Source: Chitinophagaceae bacterium LGM1 (GTDB taxonomy: Bacteria > Bacteroidota > Bacteroidia > Chitinophagales > Chitinophagaceae). From it: a stretch of 64,000 nt of DNA. The translations under genes were made by a program, and so were the position numbers. The notes below the pieces were generated by a model, which was given only the letters and a program-made list of their open reading frames with translations, did not search any database and had not been told where the DNA came from. Location: assembly GCA_018604165.1 (NCBI GenBank), contig CP075895.1, positions 1,917,001-1,981,000 of the forward strand, in the 5' to 3' direction. Position 1 is the first letter of the stretch; each line of letters starts with the position of its first letter. This document shows positions 22,503-31,329 of the stretch, piece by piece.

Positions 22503-24233
22503 ATGAGCCAATCTGTCTTTCGCCGAAAATCGTTGCAACAAATAGAGCAAGAAGCCGCCAGTGGCATGACGGATGCACACAACACAGGCTTGCACAAGGT
22601 ATTGGGTGTGAGAGACCTTACGCTGATGGGCATTGCAGCCGTAGTGGGTGCCGGTATCTTCAGCACCATCGGCAAGGCAAGTTATGATGGTGGCCCCGGT
22701 ATTGTGTTCCTGTTTTTATTTGTATCGGTAGCCTGTGGCTTTGCGGCGGTGTGTTATGCAGAGTTTGCCAGTATGGTGCCTGTATCGGGCAGTGCATACA
22801 CGTATAGTTATGTAGCATTTGGCGAAATCATTGCATGGATGATAGGTTGGGATTTGCTGATGGAATACGCCATTGGCAATATAGCCGTTGCCATATCGTG
22901 GAGCGACTACTTTACTACCCTGCTGGATGGCTTGGGCGTACACCTGCCCGCATGGATAACGATGGACTACTGGACAGCCAAAGACGGGCTGACGGATGCA
23001 GCCAAAGAAGCATGGGCAAACGCACCTGCGCTGGGCAATTTTAAGTTGATATGTGATATTCCTGCTTTTGTGGTTACGGTTATTATTACATCCATCATAT
23101 ACATCGGCATCAAAGAAAGCAAACGTACTACCAATGCTATGGTGATACTGAAACTGGCGGTGATACTACTGGTAATAGTGGGTGGCGCATTTTTCATCAA
23201 GCCCGAAAACTGGCATCCCTTTATGCCCAATGGCGTAGGTGGCATACTGAGTGGTACGGCGGCTGTGTTCTTTGCCTATATTGGTTTTGATGCCATCAGC
23301 ACTACTGCCGAGGAATGTAAGAACCCGCAACGGGATTTGCCGAGGGGTATGTTCTACTCCCTCATCATGTGCACTGTTATATATGTGCTGATAGCCCTTG
23401 TGCTGACAGGTATGGTCAGTTATACAGACCTGAATGTGGGCGACCCGTTGGCTTATGTATTTGCTGCAAACGGTATGGACTGGCTGGCAGGTGTAATAGC
23501 CGTGAGTGCCGTAATTGCTACTGCAAGTGTACTCTTAGTATTTCAACTGGGGCAGCCGAGGATATGGATGAGCATGAGCCGCGATGGCTTGCTGCCACCC
23601 GTATTCAGCAAGATACACCCTAAGTACAAAACACCCTCTTTCAGTACCATACTTACGGGCTTTGTGGTGGGCATCCCTGCCCTGTTCCTCAACCTGAATG
23701 TAGTGGTAGAGCTAACAAGCGTGGGTACGCTCTTTGCCTTTGTATTGGTATGTGGGGGCATCATACGCCTGCAACAACAACGCAAAAAAGCCAAACACCT
23801 GCAAGGCGAAGACGTAATAACCGAAGACGACCATACCAAACAGCATGTACCCGTCAGCAAATTCAAAACACCGTATATCAATGCCAAGTGGATAGTACCT
23901 GCATTGTTTGTTACTACCATTGTACTGGTAGCCAAATACTACCCCGGTGGCATTGCAGGACTGTTTGATACCAATGGCGACCATAGTTGGGATGCGGTAC
24001 GCCTGAAAGTGCCGTATATACTCTTTGGGGGCATCTTCTTTGTGATGGCACTACTCTCTTTCCTGCACAGCTATAGCCTGATACCTGTACTGGGCTTCCT
24101 TTGTTGCAGCTACCTGCTATGCGAAAGCGGCACCAGCAATTGGGAACGCTTCTTGCTGTGGCTGTTGGCGGGGTTGGTTATTTATTTTCTCTACGGGCGC
24201 AAGAAAAGTAAGTTGGCACAAAAGGTTTCATAA
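22503..24233 (+). CDS. APC-family amino-acid permease
   Basis: 576 residues with 12-14 membrane helices. The N-terminal LTLMGIAAVVGAGIFSTIG contains the conserved GAGIF substrate-backbone motif of the APC superfamily. Other markers are GSAYTYSYVAFGEIIAWMIG and FFAYIGFDAISTTAEECKNP, all typical of the cationic amino-acid transporter (CAT/YfnA) branch. A hydrophilic loop after GGIIRLQQQRKKAKH precedes the last helices. It imports amino acids at the inner membrane; the exact substrate is not readable. The start at 22503 is chosen because the promoter overlaps the upstream alternative. Confidence 0.92.
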   Translation: MSQSVFRRKSLQQIEQEAASGMTDAHNTGLHKVLGVRDLTLMGIAAVVGAGIFSTIGKASYDGGPGIVFLFLFVSVACGFAAVCYAEFASMVPVSGSAYTYSYVAFGEIIAWMIGWDLLMEYAIGNIAVAISWSDYFTTLLDGLGVHLPAWITMDYWTAKDGLTDAAKEAWANAPALGNFKLICDIPAFVVTVIITSIIYIGIKESKRTTNAMVILKLAVILLVIVGGAFFIKPENWHPFMPNGVGGILSGTAAVFFAYIGFDAISTTAEECKNPQRDLPRGMFYSLIMCTVIYVLIALVLTGMVSYTDLNVGDPLAYVFAANGMDWLAGVIAVSAVIATASVLLVFQLGQPRIWMSMSRDGLLPPVFSKIHPKYKTPSFSTILTGFVVGIPALFLNLNVVVELTSVGTLFAFVLVCGGIIRLQQQRKKAKHLQGEDVITEDDHTKQHVPVSKFKTPYINAKWIVPALFVTTIVLVAKYYPGGIAGLFDTNGDHSWDAVRLKVPYILFGGIFFVMALLSFLHSYSLIPVLGFLCCSYLLCESGTSNWERFLLWLLAGLVIYFLYGRKKSKLAQKVS

Positions 24234-24248
24234 TCTTTTTAAAAAACA

Positions 24249-24299
24249 TTTGGTGGATTGGCGATTATACTATTACCTTTGTATTATACAAGTTGTATA
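24249..24299 (+). promoter_or_regulatory. Promoter and palindromic operator of the PadR operon
   Basis: TTTG (24249-24252), 21-bp spacer, TACCTTTG (24274-24281). Directly downstream is the palindrome TATACAAGTTGTATA (24285-24299), perfect except for the central base and placed over the expected transcription start. This is a natural site for autoregulation by the PadR protein encoded next. Confidence 0.65.
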
Positions 24300-24315
24300 G
24301 TACACATTGAATACA

Positions 24316-24687
24316 ATGAATAAACAGGAGCAATATAAAAACGAACTGCTGGAAGCATGGGAAGAAACCTACAAGAAAGGACAGCTTACCCTGTGGATAT
24401 TTCTGGCACTGAAAGAAAACGAAAAGTTTGTGGACGATATAAAACGCTATGTAGAAGCCGCTACTAACAACACGCTTACGTGTGAAGAGCAAAGCCTGTA
24501 CCGTACCCTACGAAAGTACAAGGAACTGGATATGGTGGACTATAACACCAAACCCGGTGATGGTGGCCCCGAAAGAAAATACTACTTCCTTACCAAACTG
24601 GGCGAGGAATTGCTGCAACGTTTTTGCGAGCGCAACATCAAACTCTTTTTTCAACCACAGATAAAAAATTTAATGTTTAAAAACTAA
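24316..24687 (+). CDS. PadR-family transcriptional regulator
   Basis: 123 residues. The winged-helix domain occupies about residues 10-105, with KGQLTLWIFLALKENEKFVDDI, the recognition-helix region EEQSLYRTLRKYKELDMV and the wing GPERKYYFLTKLGEELLQRF, the usual PadR layout. PadR proteins are dimeric repressors that often control a neighbouring membrane protein gene and themselves. The ATG at 24316 is preferred to an in-frame TTG at 24307. The palindrome at 24285-24299 is the likely operator, and the membrane protein gene four bases downstream is the likely target. Confidence 0.88.
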   Translation: MNKQEQYKNELLEAWEETYKKGQLTLWIFLALKENEKFVDDIKRYVEAATNNTLTCEEQSLYRTLRKYKELDMVDYNTKPGDGGPERKYYFLTKLGEELLQRFCERNIKLFFQPQIKNLMFKN

Positions 24688-24691
24688 GTAT

Positions 24692-25099
24692 ATGAATTTC
24701 ATCAATCGTTACGTACTGTTATTTGCAGGCATTGCAATAGTTGCATCATCCACATTTATGCTCTTACTCTATGATATGCTTACGAGCAAAACATATACAG
24801 GTATTGCCATTATCAGTGCCCTGTATGGTATCATTTTGTTTGTCAGTGCATTGCTTATTGGGCGAAAAGATGTTTACGAGGGTTATCTCGGCTTCAATTA
24901 CCACCTGACAACATACCTTGTGTGCAATAGTGTACCGATAGTACTGGCAACTGCAGGTATGCTACCCGAATACTTTATTGGTCAGACATTGAGTATGGCT
25001 GTTTTTTGGGGTATAGGTCTTGTGGTACACTTTATCGTGTTTTTGATAAACAGAAAAAGAAACATTCGCGGCTTTGACAAAACAGAAGTGTTTGAATAG
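24692..25099 (+). CDS. Four-helix membrane protein, partner of PadR
   Basis: 135 residues with four predicted membrane helices (about residues 7-28, 38-58, 70-92, 98-118) and a charged C-terminal tail (NRKRNIRGFDKTEVFE). No family was recognised. It starts four bases after the PadR gene and must be in the same transcript, as seen for many PadR regulator/membrane protein pairs whose targets relate to envelope stress or transport. It ends convergently with the gene at 25102. Confidence 0.75.
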   Translation: MNFINRYVLLFAGIAIVASSTFMLLLYDMLTSKTYTGIAIISALYGIILFVSALLIGRKDVYEGYLGFNYHLTTYLVCNSVPIVLATAGMLPEYFIGQTLSMAVFWGIGLVVHFIVFLINRKRNIRGFDKTEVFE

Positions 25100-25101
25100 T
25101 A

Positions 25102-26235
25102 TTAAATACGAGGCTTGACTTGCGGTACATTTTCATTGTACTGCAAGTCTGTTAGCTTCCATCTGTAATACTCGTAATCACCTGCTTTCAACTTCCATGT
25201 AGCTGTGCCACTGTCCGGTACCAATACACCATTAAACAGTTTCCAACTATAGCATGGAATATGCCATTCTTCCAAACTTGCCTCTTTACCCATACCCATA
25301 TAGCGTTTGGCGGTGGTGTTCACTAAACGTCCCTTATCGTCAAAATGGAATATGGCAGCTACCATTATACCATTATACGTCATGGTAGCTTCGGCAGACA
25401 AGCTGTCAATCCCTTTCCATGTAATATATGGTTGCAAAGCAGCTGACGGAAACCAACACATCTCACCCAGATACCTATGCATGGTACCTTTGTCTATAGC
25501 ATCGCCTTTACCATCTGCCACAGTAAATAATCCTTCCAGTTTTATAAGCATATTGCCCTTGCCATATGCAAACCTATCTCTGCCCGTCATTTCAACACCG
25601 GGCAACATACCAACTTTTACAGTCCACACAAATGCAGGTCTGCTGATATTAAAATACTGTTCAGCCACTGCAGGCATCCACTTACCACCGGGCTTTATGC
25701 ACATACTACCTCTTTGTACCAAGTAGGCTTTTTCAGTCATAGGCTTGCCTACTATCCCACTGTTTCGCAACCATAGCTGTACAATAGGCGGCAAATGTTG
25801 TAGCATATCATCTGTTACAATGGTAGTAGTGTTGTTATTATTTACAATCAGCACCTTTGTTTCTGATGCTGCTGACTGAAAAAAATGCGTGTTGGTATAT
25901 GCAAACAAAACAGGCAATATCAACAATACGCTTGCAACTGTCCCCGTTTTGGCATCTTTCCAGAAAATGATAATAAGTAATTGTGACAAGATAATGGCAC
26001 ACATAGCTAATATGCTGTATGGCTTACCGGTTATGTATAATATTGCCGCAGTAATAAATAGAACAGCACTTACTAACCACAACAAGGCTAACATCCTAAT
26101 ACCAGTAGCCGATAGTGATACGATGGGTTGAAAACTAAAGCCTTTGATAACAGCCAGCTTATAACCAGCAACAAAACCAATCAGGTGTATCAACCCGTGA
26201 ATAAGCAGTAGCCCCGGTAGCAATAATTTACCCAT
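25102..26235 (-). CDS. DUF6544-like membrane protein
   Basis: 377 residues from the ATG at 26235. Four to five membrane helices fill the first ~125 residues (LLLPGLLLIHGLIHLIGF, LALLWLVSAVLFITAAILY and others). The soluble part starts with LPPIVQLWLRNSGIVGKP, the hallmark of the DUF6544 family, followed by SMCIKPGGKWMPAVAEQYF and TMHRYLGEMCWFPSAAL. Function is unknown; a lipocalin-like or substrate-binding beta fold is possible. The longer frame to 26277 lacks a convincing start. It is convergent with the PadR operon with only two bases between stops. Confidence 0.75.
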   Translation of the reverse strand: MGKLLLPGLLLIHGLIHLIGFVAGYKLAVIKGFSFQPIVSLSATGIRMLALLWLVSAVLFITAAILYITGKPYSILAMCAIILSQLLIIIFWKDAKTGTVASVLLILPVLFAYTNTHFFQSAASETKVLIVNNNNTTTIVTDDMLQHLPPIVQLWLRNSGIVGKPMTEKAYLVQRGSMCIKPGGKWMPAVAEQYFNISRPAFVWTVKVGMLPGVEMTGRDRFAYGKGNMLIKLEGLFTVADGKGDAIDKGTMHRYLGEMCWFPSAALQPYITWKGIDSLSAEATMTYNGIMVAAIFHFDDKGRLVNTTAKRYMGMGKEASLEEWHIPCYSWKLFNGVLVPDSGTATWKLKAGDYEYYRWKLTDLQYNENVPQVKPRI

Positions 26236-26436
26236 ACAAATGCATTTTAACGAAAATAATACGCTACTGTTAAACAATAAATGATTCTTATCAGCTTTAT
26301 CCGCATTGTCATAAAAGGGTTAAATACGGGGTTAGTTTAAGTTTTGTTAAGTATTGTTAGGTTTTATTGTCAGCGGGATGGTAGGATTGTAAATAATTTT
26401 TCTGTGCATTTTTCACTCATCAAAAACATGTACCAA

Positions 26437-27288
26437 ATGAAGACTTTTACAACACTCCTTTTTTCAATGACGATGCTGGCAGCAATACAGGCAGAAGCAC
26501 AGTATTGTATGCTACCCGGGCGAACATCTTACAGCCAGTTTCAGCCAGGTATTAAAAACTTTAAACTCAATACCATCAACCGTACATCGGGCAATGTAGA
26601 AAATCCGTTATCGCAACCATCGCTTGTTGTAACCACAGATACAACCACTGTAAAACGCGGACAAGCATATACTGTAACCATTGTACACACGCGTGATAGT
26701 ACACAGGCTGCATTTGTGAATGCACGTAATAATATACGCATGTGGGTTGACTACAACAACGATAAAGACTTTGACGATGCTGGTGAAACCGTTATTACTG
26801 CCGACTTGCAAACATTCGGCACATACACCAATACATTTACCATACCCGCTACTGCACCTTTGGGTACGGTACGCCTGCGTGTTACCGCTAAAATGAGTGC
26901 AGATGCAGGGCATACAGTACCTACATCTTGCGATATGCCTAAAGACCCGATAGACTATCATGGCGAGATGGAAGACTACCATCTGAAAATAACACCTGCT
27001 ACAAGCATTGGTAGTGTAGCAACAAACAACATCGGCGCATCGCTCTACCCCAACCCGTCAACAGGTGTGGTAAGTGTAATGATAGACAGCAAAAACAATA
27101 CACAACTCGGCATAACGTTGTATGATGTTACAGGTAAGCTGATAAAAACATTGCTGCAAGAGCCTGTACAAAGCAACTATAAGTACGACTTCAATCTCAA
27201 CAATTACAATCTTCAATCGGGTGTGTATTTCATCAAGGTTACCTCGGCACAAGGGCAATCTTATCAAAAGCTGGTTTTGAACAATTAA
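26437..27288 (+). CDS. Secreted GEVED-domain protein with type A T9SS sorting domain
   Basis: 283 residues. Signal peptide MKTFTTLLFSMTMLAAIQAE. The GEVED domain spans about residues 45-185, with MWVDYNNDKDFDDAGETV, APLGTVRLRV and the eponymous acidic block DYHGEMEDYHL. The last ~75 residues (SLYPNPSTGVVSVMI, ITLYDVTGKLIKTL, SGVYFIKVTSAQGQSYQKLV) are a type A T9SS C-terminal sorting domain. Cell-surface or secreted, probably carbohydrate- or protein-binding. The start is set at the ATG that opens the signal peptide; in-frame extension upstream to 26344 is unlikely. Confidence 0.88.
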   Translation: MKTFTTLLFSMTMLAAIQAEAQYCMLPGRTSYSQFQPGIKNFKLNTINRTSGNVENPLSQPSLVVTTDTTTVKRGQAYTVTIVHTRDSTQAAFVNARNNIRMWVDYNNDKDFDDAGETVITADLQTFGTYTNTFTIPATAPLGTVRLRVTAKMSADAGHTVPTSCDMPKDPIDYHGEMEDYHLKITPATSIGSVATNNIGASLYPNPSTGVVSVMIDSKNNTQLGITLYDVTGKLIKTLLQEPVQSNYKYDFNLNNYNLQSGVYFIKVTSAQGQSYQKLVLNN

Positions 27289-27306
27289 GCACTACACACA
27301 ACCAAT

Positions 27307-27336
27307 AGGGTACATCTATATGGTGTACCCTTGTTT
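27307..27336 (+). terminator. Terminator after the GEVED gene
   Basis: Stem AGGGTACA (27307-27314) with TGTACCCT (27324-27331), nine-base loop, then T-rich sequence. Confidence 0.75.
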
Positions 27337-27350
27337 TATTTATGCTAACT

Positions 27351-27686
27351 ATGAAGAAGTACACTATATTACTGGCAGTATTACTACTTGCCTGCAAAAA
27401 AGAAGAAAAGCCAAAAGACACAACACCCGCACCTTGTACAGCTTCTTATGCCAATGACATCAAACCATTGGTAGCTAACAAATGTGCTACCCCAGGCTGC
27501 CACGGACACAACGGCTTGGCAAACCTCAACGACTATACTACATTGAAAGAAAGAGCGGACAATGGCAACATCAACAAGTTTGTATTTGAACTGAAGATGA
27601 TGCCACCCACAACAGCCACCCAACTAACGGATGCTGAAAAAGAAAAGCTGCAATGCTGGCTGAAGAATGGCGCACAGAATAATTAA
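27351..27686 (+). CDS. Small lipoprotein with CX4CH haem motif
   Basis: 111 residues with signal MKKYTILLAVLLLAC (Cys-15 lipidated), then a Lys/Glu/Pro linker. The core has ANDIKPLVANKCATPGCHG, a CX4CH variant of the c-type haem motif, and later KMMPPTTATQLTDAEKEKLQ with Met as possible distal ligand, followed by CWLKNGAQNN. This layout is that of the short cytochrome-c-like domains common in Bacteroidota lipoproteins. An electron-transfer role is likely but haem attachment to CX4CH is not certain. It overlaps the next gene by 20 bases. Confidence 0.78.
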   Translation: MKKYTILLAVLLLACKKEEKPKDTTPAPCTASYANDIKPLVANKCATPGCHGHNGLANLNDYTTLKERADNGNINKFVFELKMMPPTTATQLTDAEKEKLQCWLKNGAQNN

Positions 27687-29112
27687 ATACTGCGTAGCCG
27701 CCTTACTGCTTAGTGCGTGCAAGCATGAGCCTAACATACCCTTGGGCGATTACCCCGAAGATGTAGCTCGCATCATAGTACCCAAATGCGCAACCAGTGG
27801 ATGCCACAACAACCAAAGTGCAGCAGGTGCTGGCGGGCTGAACCTTACTACATGGAACGATATGTTTGATGGTGCAAGGTCTGGTGCAGTAACCATACCC
27901 TACCGTCCAGACTTCAGTACACTTTGTTTCTATACAAATACAGATACATCGCTGGGTGTGGCACTGATACCTACCATGCCCGAGGGACAACCACCCCTTA
28001 CTAAACAAGAATACCTGACCATAAGAGATTGGATAGCTGCCGGTGCGCCCAATGCTAAAGGCGAAGTGAAATTTGCAGACAACCCCAACCGTAAAAAGAT
28101 ATATGTGCTGCACCGTATGTGCGATGTGGTAACCGTGTTTGATGCTGCTACCCTATTGCAAATGCGCTATATAGATGTAGGTGTAAAGCCATTGCAGGAT
28201 TACCCTTATTGCCTCAAAGTATCGCCCGATGGCAAGTATTGGTATGTGTCGTTCTTCGCACAATCAAACATCATACAACAATACGATGCACGCAATGATA
28301 AACACATCAGCGATATACAATTAGGTGATGGTATATGGACGAGCTTTACCATCAGCAACAACGCACGCTACGGATATTTTGTTGACAACAGCAACCCCGG
28401 CAAAGTAGTGTGTGCCGACCTGCTGGATAAAAAAGTGCTGCACACTTATACATTCAACAACACCATGCAATACCCCTTTGGTATAACATACAACGAGGCT
28501 TTGCAAAAACTATACATAGGTACTACATCGGGCAATTTCATTTACAGTATAGATATTCGTAATCAAGCATCACCCACGCTGCAACAAGTAGCTATAGACG
28601 GCAGTACTACCATCAAACACCATGCAAGTGTAGAGCCATTGCAACTGCTGACACAAGGCAAGTATTGCTACATCATTTGCCAAAACACACAAGACCTGAA
28701 AGTGCTGGATGTGCAAACAAATACCATCATCAAAAACATACCACTACCTGCCGCACCTGTTTGTATGGATTATTCCGCAAGGCACAATAAACTATTCATT
28801 AGTTGCACGGAAGATGTAACGAGCTTTGCACCGCTACGTGGTAGTGTATGTGTAATAGACGTAAACACACTCACCCTGCAAAAAACCATCTACAGCGGTT
28901 ACCAGCCTTATGGGCTTGCAGTGGACGATACAAGAGGACTGGTAGCGGTAGCCAATGCCAACCTGAACAGTGCAGGACCCGCTCCACACCATACCAGCAA
29001 CTGTGGCGGACGAAACGGTAATGTCAGCTTTATAGACCTCAATACCCTATCGCTCATCAGTAGCAAGAAATCAGAAGTAGCGGTGTTTCCCATCAGTGTA
29101 GGAGTGAGATGA
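27667..29112 (+). CDS. Lipoprotein with CX4CH haem motif and beta-propeller
   Basis: 481 residues. Lipobox LLSAC near residue 18. Residues ~28-130 resemble the preceding cytochrome-like gene (VARIIVPKCATSGCHNNQ, later PTMPEGQPPLTKQEYLTIRD, WIAAGAP). From ~145 a YVTN-type beta-propeller follows, with repeated motifs such as KIYVLHRMCDVVTVFDAATL, KVSPDGKYWYVSFF and TTSGNFIYSID. Such fusions often bind or oxidise a small substrate at the cell surface. It is coupled to the upstream gene by overlap. Its stop codon touches the heptamer repeat that begins at 29112. Confidence 0.82.
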   Translation: MAHRIIKYCVAALLLSACKHEPNIPLGDYPEDVARIIVPKCATSGCHNNQSAAGAGGLNLTTWNDMFDGARSGAVTIPYRPDFSTLCFYTNTDTSLGVALIPTMPEGQPPLTKQEYLTIRDWIAAGAPNAKGEVKFADNPNRKKIYVLHRMCDVVTVFDAATLLQMRYIDVGVKPLQDYPYCLKVSPDGKYWYVSFFAQSNIIQQYDARNDKHISDIQLGDGIWTSFTISNNARYGYFVDNSNPGKVVCADLLDKKVLHTYTFNNTMQYPFGITYNEALQKLYIGTTSGNFIYSIDIRNQASPTLQQVAIDGSTTIKHHASVEPLQLLTQGKYCYIICQNTQDLKVLDVQTNTIIKNIPLPAAPVCMDYSARHNKLFISCTEDVTSFAPLRGSVCVIDVNTLTLQKTIYSGYQPYGLAVDDTRGLVAVANANLNSAGPAPHHTSNCGGRNGNVSFIDLNTLSLISSKKSEVAVFPISVGVR

Positions 29113-29258
29113 TTTGTGATTTGGGATTTCTGATTTGCAATTTGGGATTTAGCATTTCGGATTTGGAATTTCCTATTTGTGATTTAGCATTTGGAATTTG
29201 TGATTTCTGATTTAGAATTTCCTATTTAGGATTTGGGATTTAGCATTTGGAATTTCCT
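29112..29258 (+). repeat. Array of 21 heptamers ATTTNNN
   Basis: Twenty-one consecutive units of seven bases, each ATTT plus three variable bases (GTG, GGG, CTG, GCA, GGG, AGC, CGG, GGA, CCT and so on), with no break in phase from 29112 to 29258. Some longer orders recur, for example AGC-GGA. It fills the whole gap between two genes on the same strand. Confidence 0.9.
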
Positions 29259-29274
29259 ACACTATATTTACACA

Positions 29275-30258
29275 GTGCGAAACAATGCTACTGCCATACA
29301 ACGCCTCACGGCGCTATGGGCTCTTTGCGAAAGCGGGCTTGGGGGTTGGATGCATGCGCTGAAAATACCCCTTACAGGCTTCTTTGTTGGTGGCTTTGCG
29401 GTAGTGATAATAGGGCTGCTGGCTCACTATACCCGCAACAATGTGCGGCAGATGCTACAAGCTACCATACTGGTAATACTGGTTAAAGCAGCCGTTAGTC
29501 CGCAATCGGGGTTTCCTGCATATATAGCCGTGGGCTTTCAGGGGTTGGTGGGTGCGCTTATGTACCGTGCTATACCCAACTATAGCATTGCATCGGTACT
29601 GTTTGCCGTAATAGCCATGTTGGAGAGTGCTTTTCAGATGTTGCTGATGATGACCATTGTGTTTGGCAAATCGCTTTGGGAAGCGGCTGACAAATTCTTT
29701 CAAAGCCTGTTTAGCAGTTTTCATTTACCCGACGATACCTCTTACAGCTTTTGGATAATAGCCATCTATGGCAGCATCTACACCCTATGGGGGCTTACAA
29801 TAGGTATATGGATTTCGCACTTGCCTAAACGTATAGCCGAGGTAGGCAGGTTGCAGTTAGCAGTTGATAGTGGGCAGGTTGCAATAGGTGGTAAAAAGAA
29901 AAGCCCTGCGGGTAAAATCATCTTCCTGGTATCTACCCTGCTGTTTATAGCCACCGTATTTGCCTTTAGTGGCAGCATCAGCAAAGCCCTGTATGCCGTG
30001 CTGCGCACAGTGGCAGTATTGTTACTGATATTCGGCATAGTAGCACCATTTATGAAGTGGCTGATGCAGCGCATCATCAATAGCAGCCGTAGCAAACACG
30101 GCGAAAAGCTACAACCCATACTGGATATGATGCCTACCCTACGCAGCTACATACGCCCCGCCTACAGGCTGGCTACAGAGCGATATAGTGGCATAGGCAG
30201 ATACACAGGCTTTTTGTTTATACTGATAGTAGCCAGCTTGCAGGGCGATGAGCAATAA
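29275..30258 (+). CDS. Polytopic membrane protein beside NTPase and MobA genes
   Basis: 327 residues from a GTG at 29275; the open frame extends upstream only into the heptamer array. Eight or so membrane helices are visible, four or five in the first 135 residues (IPLTGFFVGGFAVVIIGLLA, ATILVILVKAAVSP, YSIASVLFAVIAMLESAFQM) and more from 175 on. The N-terminal half resembles small substrate-binding transporter subunits (ECF S-component style), but this is a weak impression. It overlaps the next gene by 11 bases, so it belongs to a three-gene unit with an NTPase and MobA-like protein, suggesting a cofactor or metal uptake role. Confidence 0.6.
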   Translation: MRNNATAIQRLTALWALCESGLGGWMHALKIPLTGFFVGGFAVVIIGLLAHYTRNNVRQMLQATILVILVKAAVSPQSGFPAYIAVGFQGLVGALMYRAIPNYSIASVLFAVIAMLESAFQMLLMMTIVFGKSLWEAADKFFQSLFSSFHLPDDTSYSFWIIAIYGSIYTLWGLTIGIWISHLPKRIAEVGRLQLAVDSGQVAIGGKKKSPAGKIIFLVSTLLFIATVFAFSGSISKALYAVLRTVAVLLLIFGIVAPFMKWLMQRIINSSRSKHGEKLQPILDMMPTLRSYIRPAYRLATERYSGIGRYTGFLFILIVASLQGDEQ

Positions 30259-30745
30259 CAACATATACATACTAAGCCAACCCATACACAGTGGCAAAAC
30301 CACCCTGCTGATGAACTGGCTACAACGTACACCCAACGTGGCAGGCATCCTTACCCCCGATGTTGACAAATGGCGGATGCTCTATGACATTGCTGCCAAA
30401 ACCTACCACCCCCTACAGGTACGTGCCAGCCACCCTGCCAACGACTTGGTGATGATAGGCAAATACCGCTTTAGCAAAACAGGCTTTCATCTGGCACAGC
30501 AACTACTGCTGAAAGGGGCTGAAAGCAATGCCGAATGGGTAATAGCAGATGAGGTAGGGCTGCTGGAAATAAAACAACATACAGGACTTGAACCTGTTAT
30601 CTCAAAAATTATATCTTTATACAATAACCGTCAGGTACAACAAAACAAACTCCTCTTAGTAATACGCGATTACTTGCTCGACGAGGCGAGACTTCATTAC
30701 AAAATAGAAAACGCAACCGTACTCGATAAATCATTTTTTGAATGA
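30248..30745 (+). CDS. P-loop NTPase (THEP1-like)
   Basis: 165 residues. The Walker A motif SQPIHSGKTT is at residues 9-18, followed by NVAGILTPDV, and the Walker B-like WVIADEVGLLEIKQ lies near residues 98-111. This order matches the THEP1-type nucleoside-triphosphatase family, small enzymes of uncertain role sometimes found next to molybdopterin cofactor genes. It overlaps both neighbours (11 bases upstream, 4 bases ATGA downstream), which shows tight translational coupling with the membrane protein and mobA. Confidence 0.72.
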   Translation: MSNNNIYILSQPIHSGKTTLLMNWLQRTPNVAGILTPDVDKWRMLYDIAAKTYHPLQVRASHPANDLVMIGKYRFSKTGFHLAQQLLLKGAESNAEWVIADEVGLLEIKQHTGLEPVISKIISLYNNRQVQQNKLLLVIRDYLLDEARLHYKIENATVLDKSFFE

Positions 30746-31329
30746 ACGTATTGCACGGCCTTGTAGTGTGTGGCGGAGAAAGCACACGCATGGGCATGGA
30801 TAAGAGCCAACTACAGTATCATGATATGCCGCAACGCGAATGGCTGTATGATATGCTGCTACCCCTTTGCGATGATGTATTTCTTTCTTGCAACGAAGTA
30901 CAGGCGGCAGATATGGGCGATAGCTACCCCATCATTACAGATGCTACCACGTACAGGCATATAGGGCCTATGGCTGCCTTGCTATCTGCCTTCAGGCAAT
31001 ACCCTGAAGACAACCTGCTGGTAGTAGGTTGCGACTATCCCTACATACACCAACACCATATACGCAAACTGGTAAACGAGTACAACGGTAAAACCACTGT
31101 GTACTTCAACGATGAGGCGAATGTGTATGAACCCCTGCTGGGCATCTACACCCCCGATATGCGCGATGTGATGCTGGCACAGCATACATTGGGGCAATAC
31201 TCCCTGCAATGGATACTGAAACAAACCAATGCCCAAAAGATAATACCCGACGATAATGACATACTGCAAAGCGTAGATACCCGTATGGGCTATATGGAAG
31301 CCCTTGTAAAGCTATCGCAACGATATTGA
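30742..31329 (+). CDS. mobA: Molybdenum cofactor guanylyltransferase-like protein
   Basis: 195 residues. The nucleotidyltransferase signature LVVCGGESTRMGMDKSQLQY at residues 6-25 corresponds to the MobA motif GGxSxRMGxDK, and VVGCDYPYIHQHHI near residues 93-106 to the metal-binding DxP region. MobA attaches GMP (or CMP in the MocA branch) to molybdopterin in the cytoplasm. No molybdoenzyme or other moa/moe genes are in the window. The ATGA overlap with the NTPase gene shows co-translation. Its 3' end overlaps the convergent CAP-domain gene by 40 bases. Confidence 0.8.
   Translation: MNVLHGLVVCGGESTRMGMDKSQLQYHDMPQREWLYDMLLPLCDDVFLSCNEVQAADMGDSYPIITDATTYRHIGPMAALLSAFRQYPEDNLLVVGCDYPYIHQHHIRKLVNEYNGKTTVYFNDEANVYEPLLGIYTPDMRDVMLAQHTLGQYSLQWILKQTNAQKIIPDDNDILQSVDTRMGYMEALVKLSQRY

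Noticed and set aside
29112-29258. Heptamer array considered as a CRISPR array
   Set aside because: The period is 7 bp, with no 20-40 bp repeats or spacers and no cas genes.
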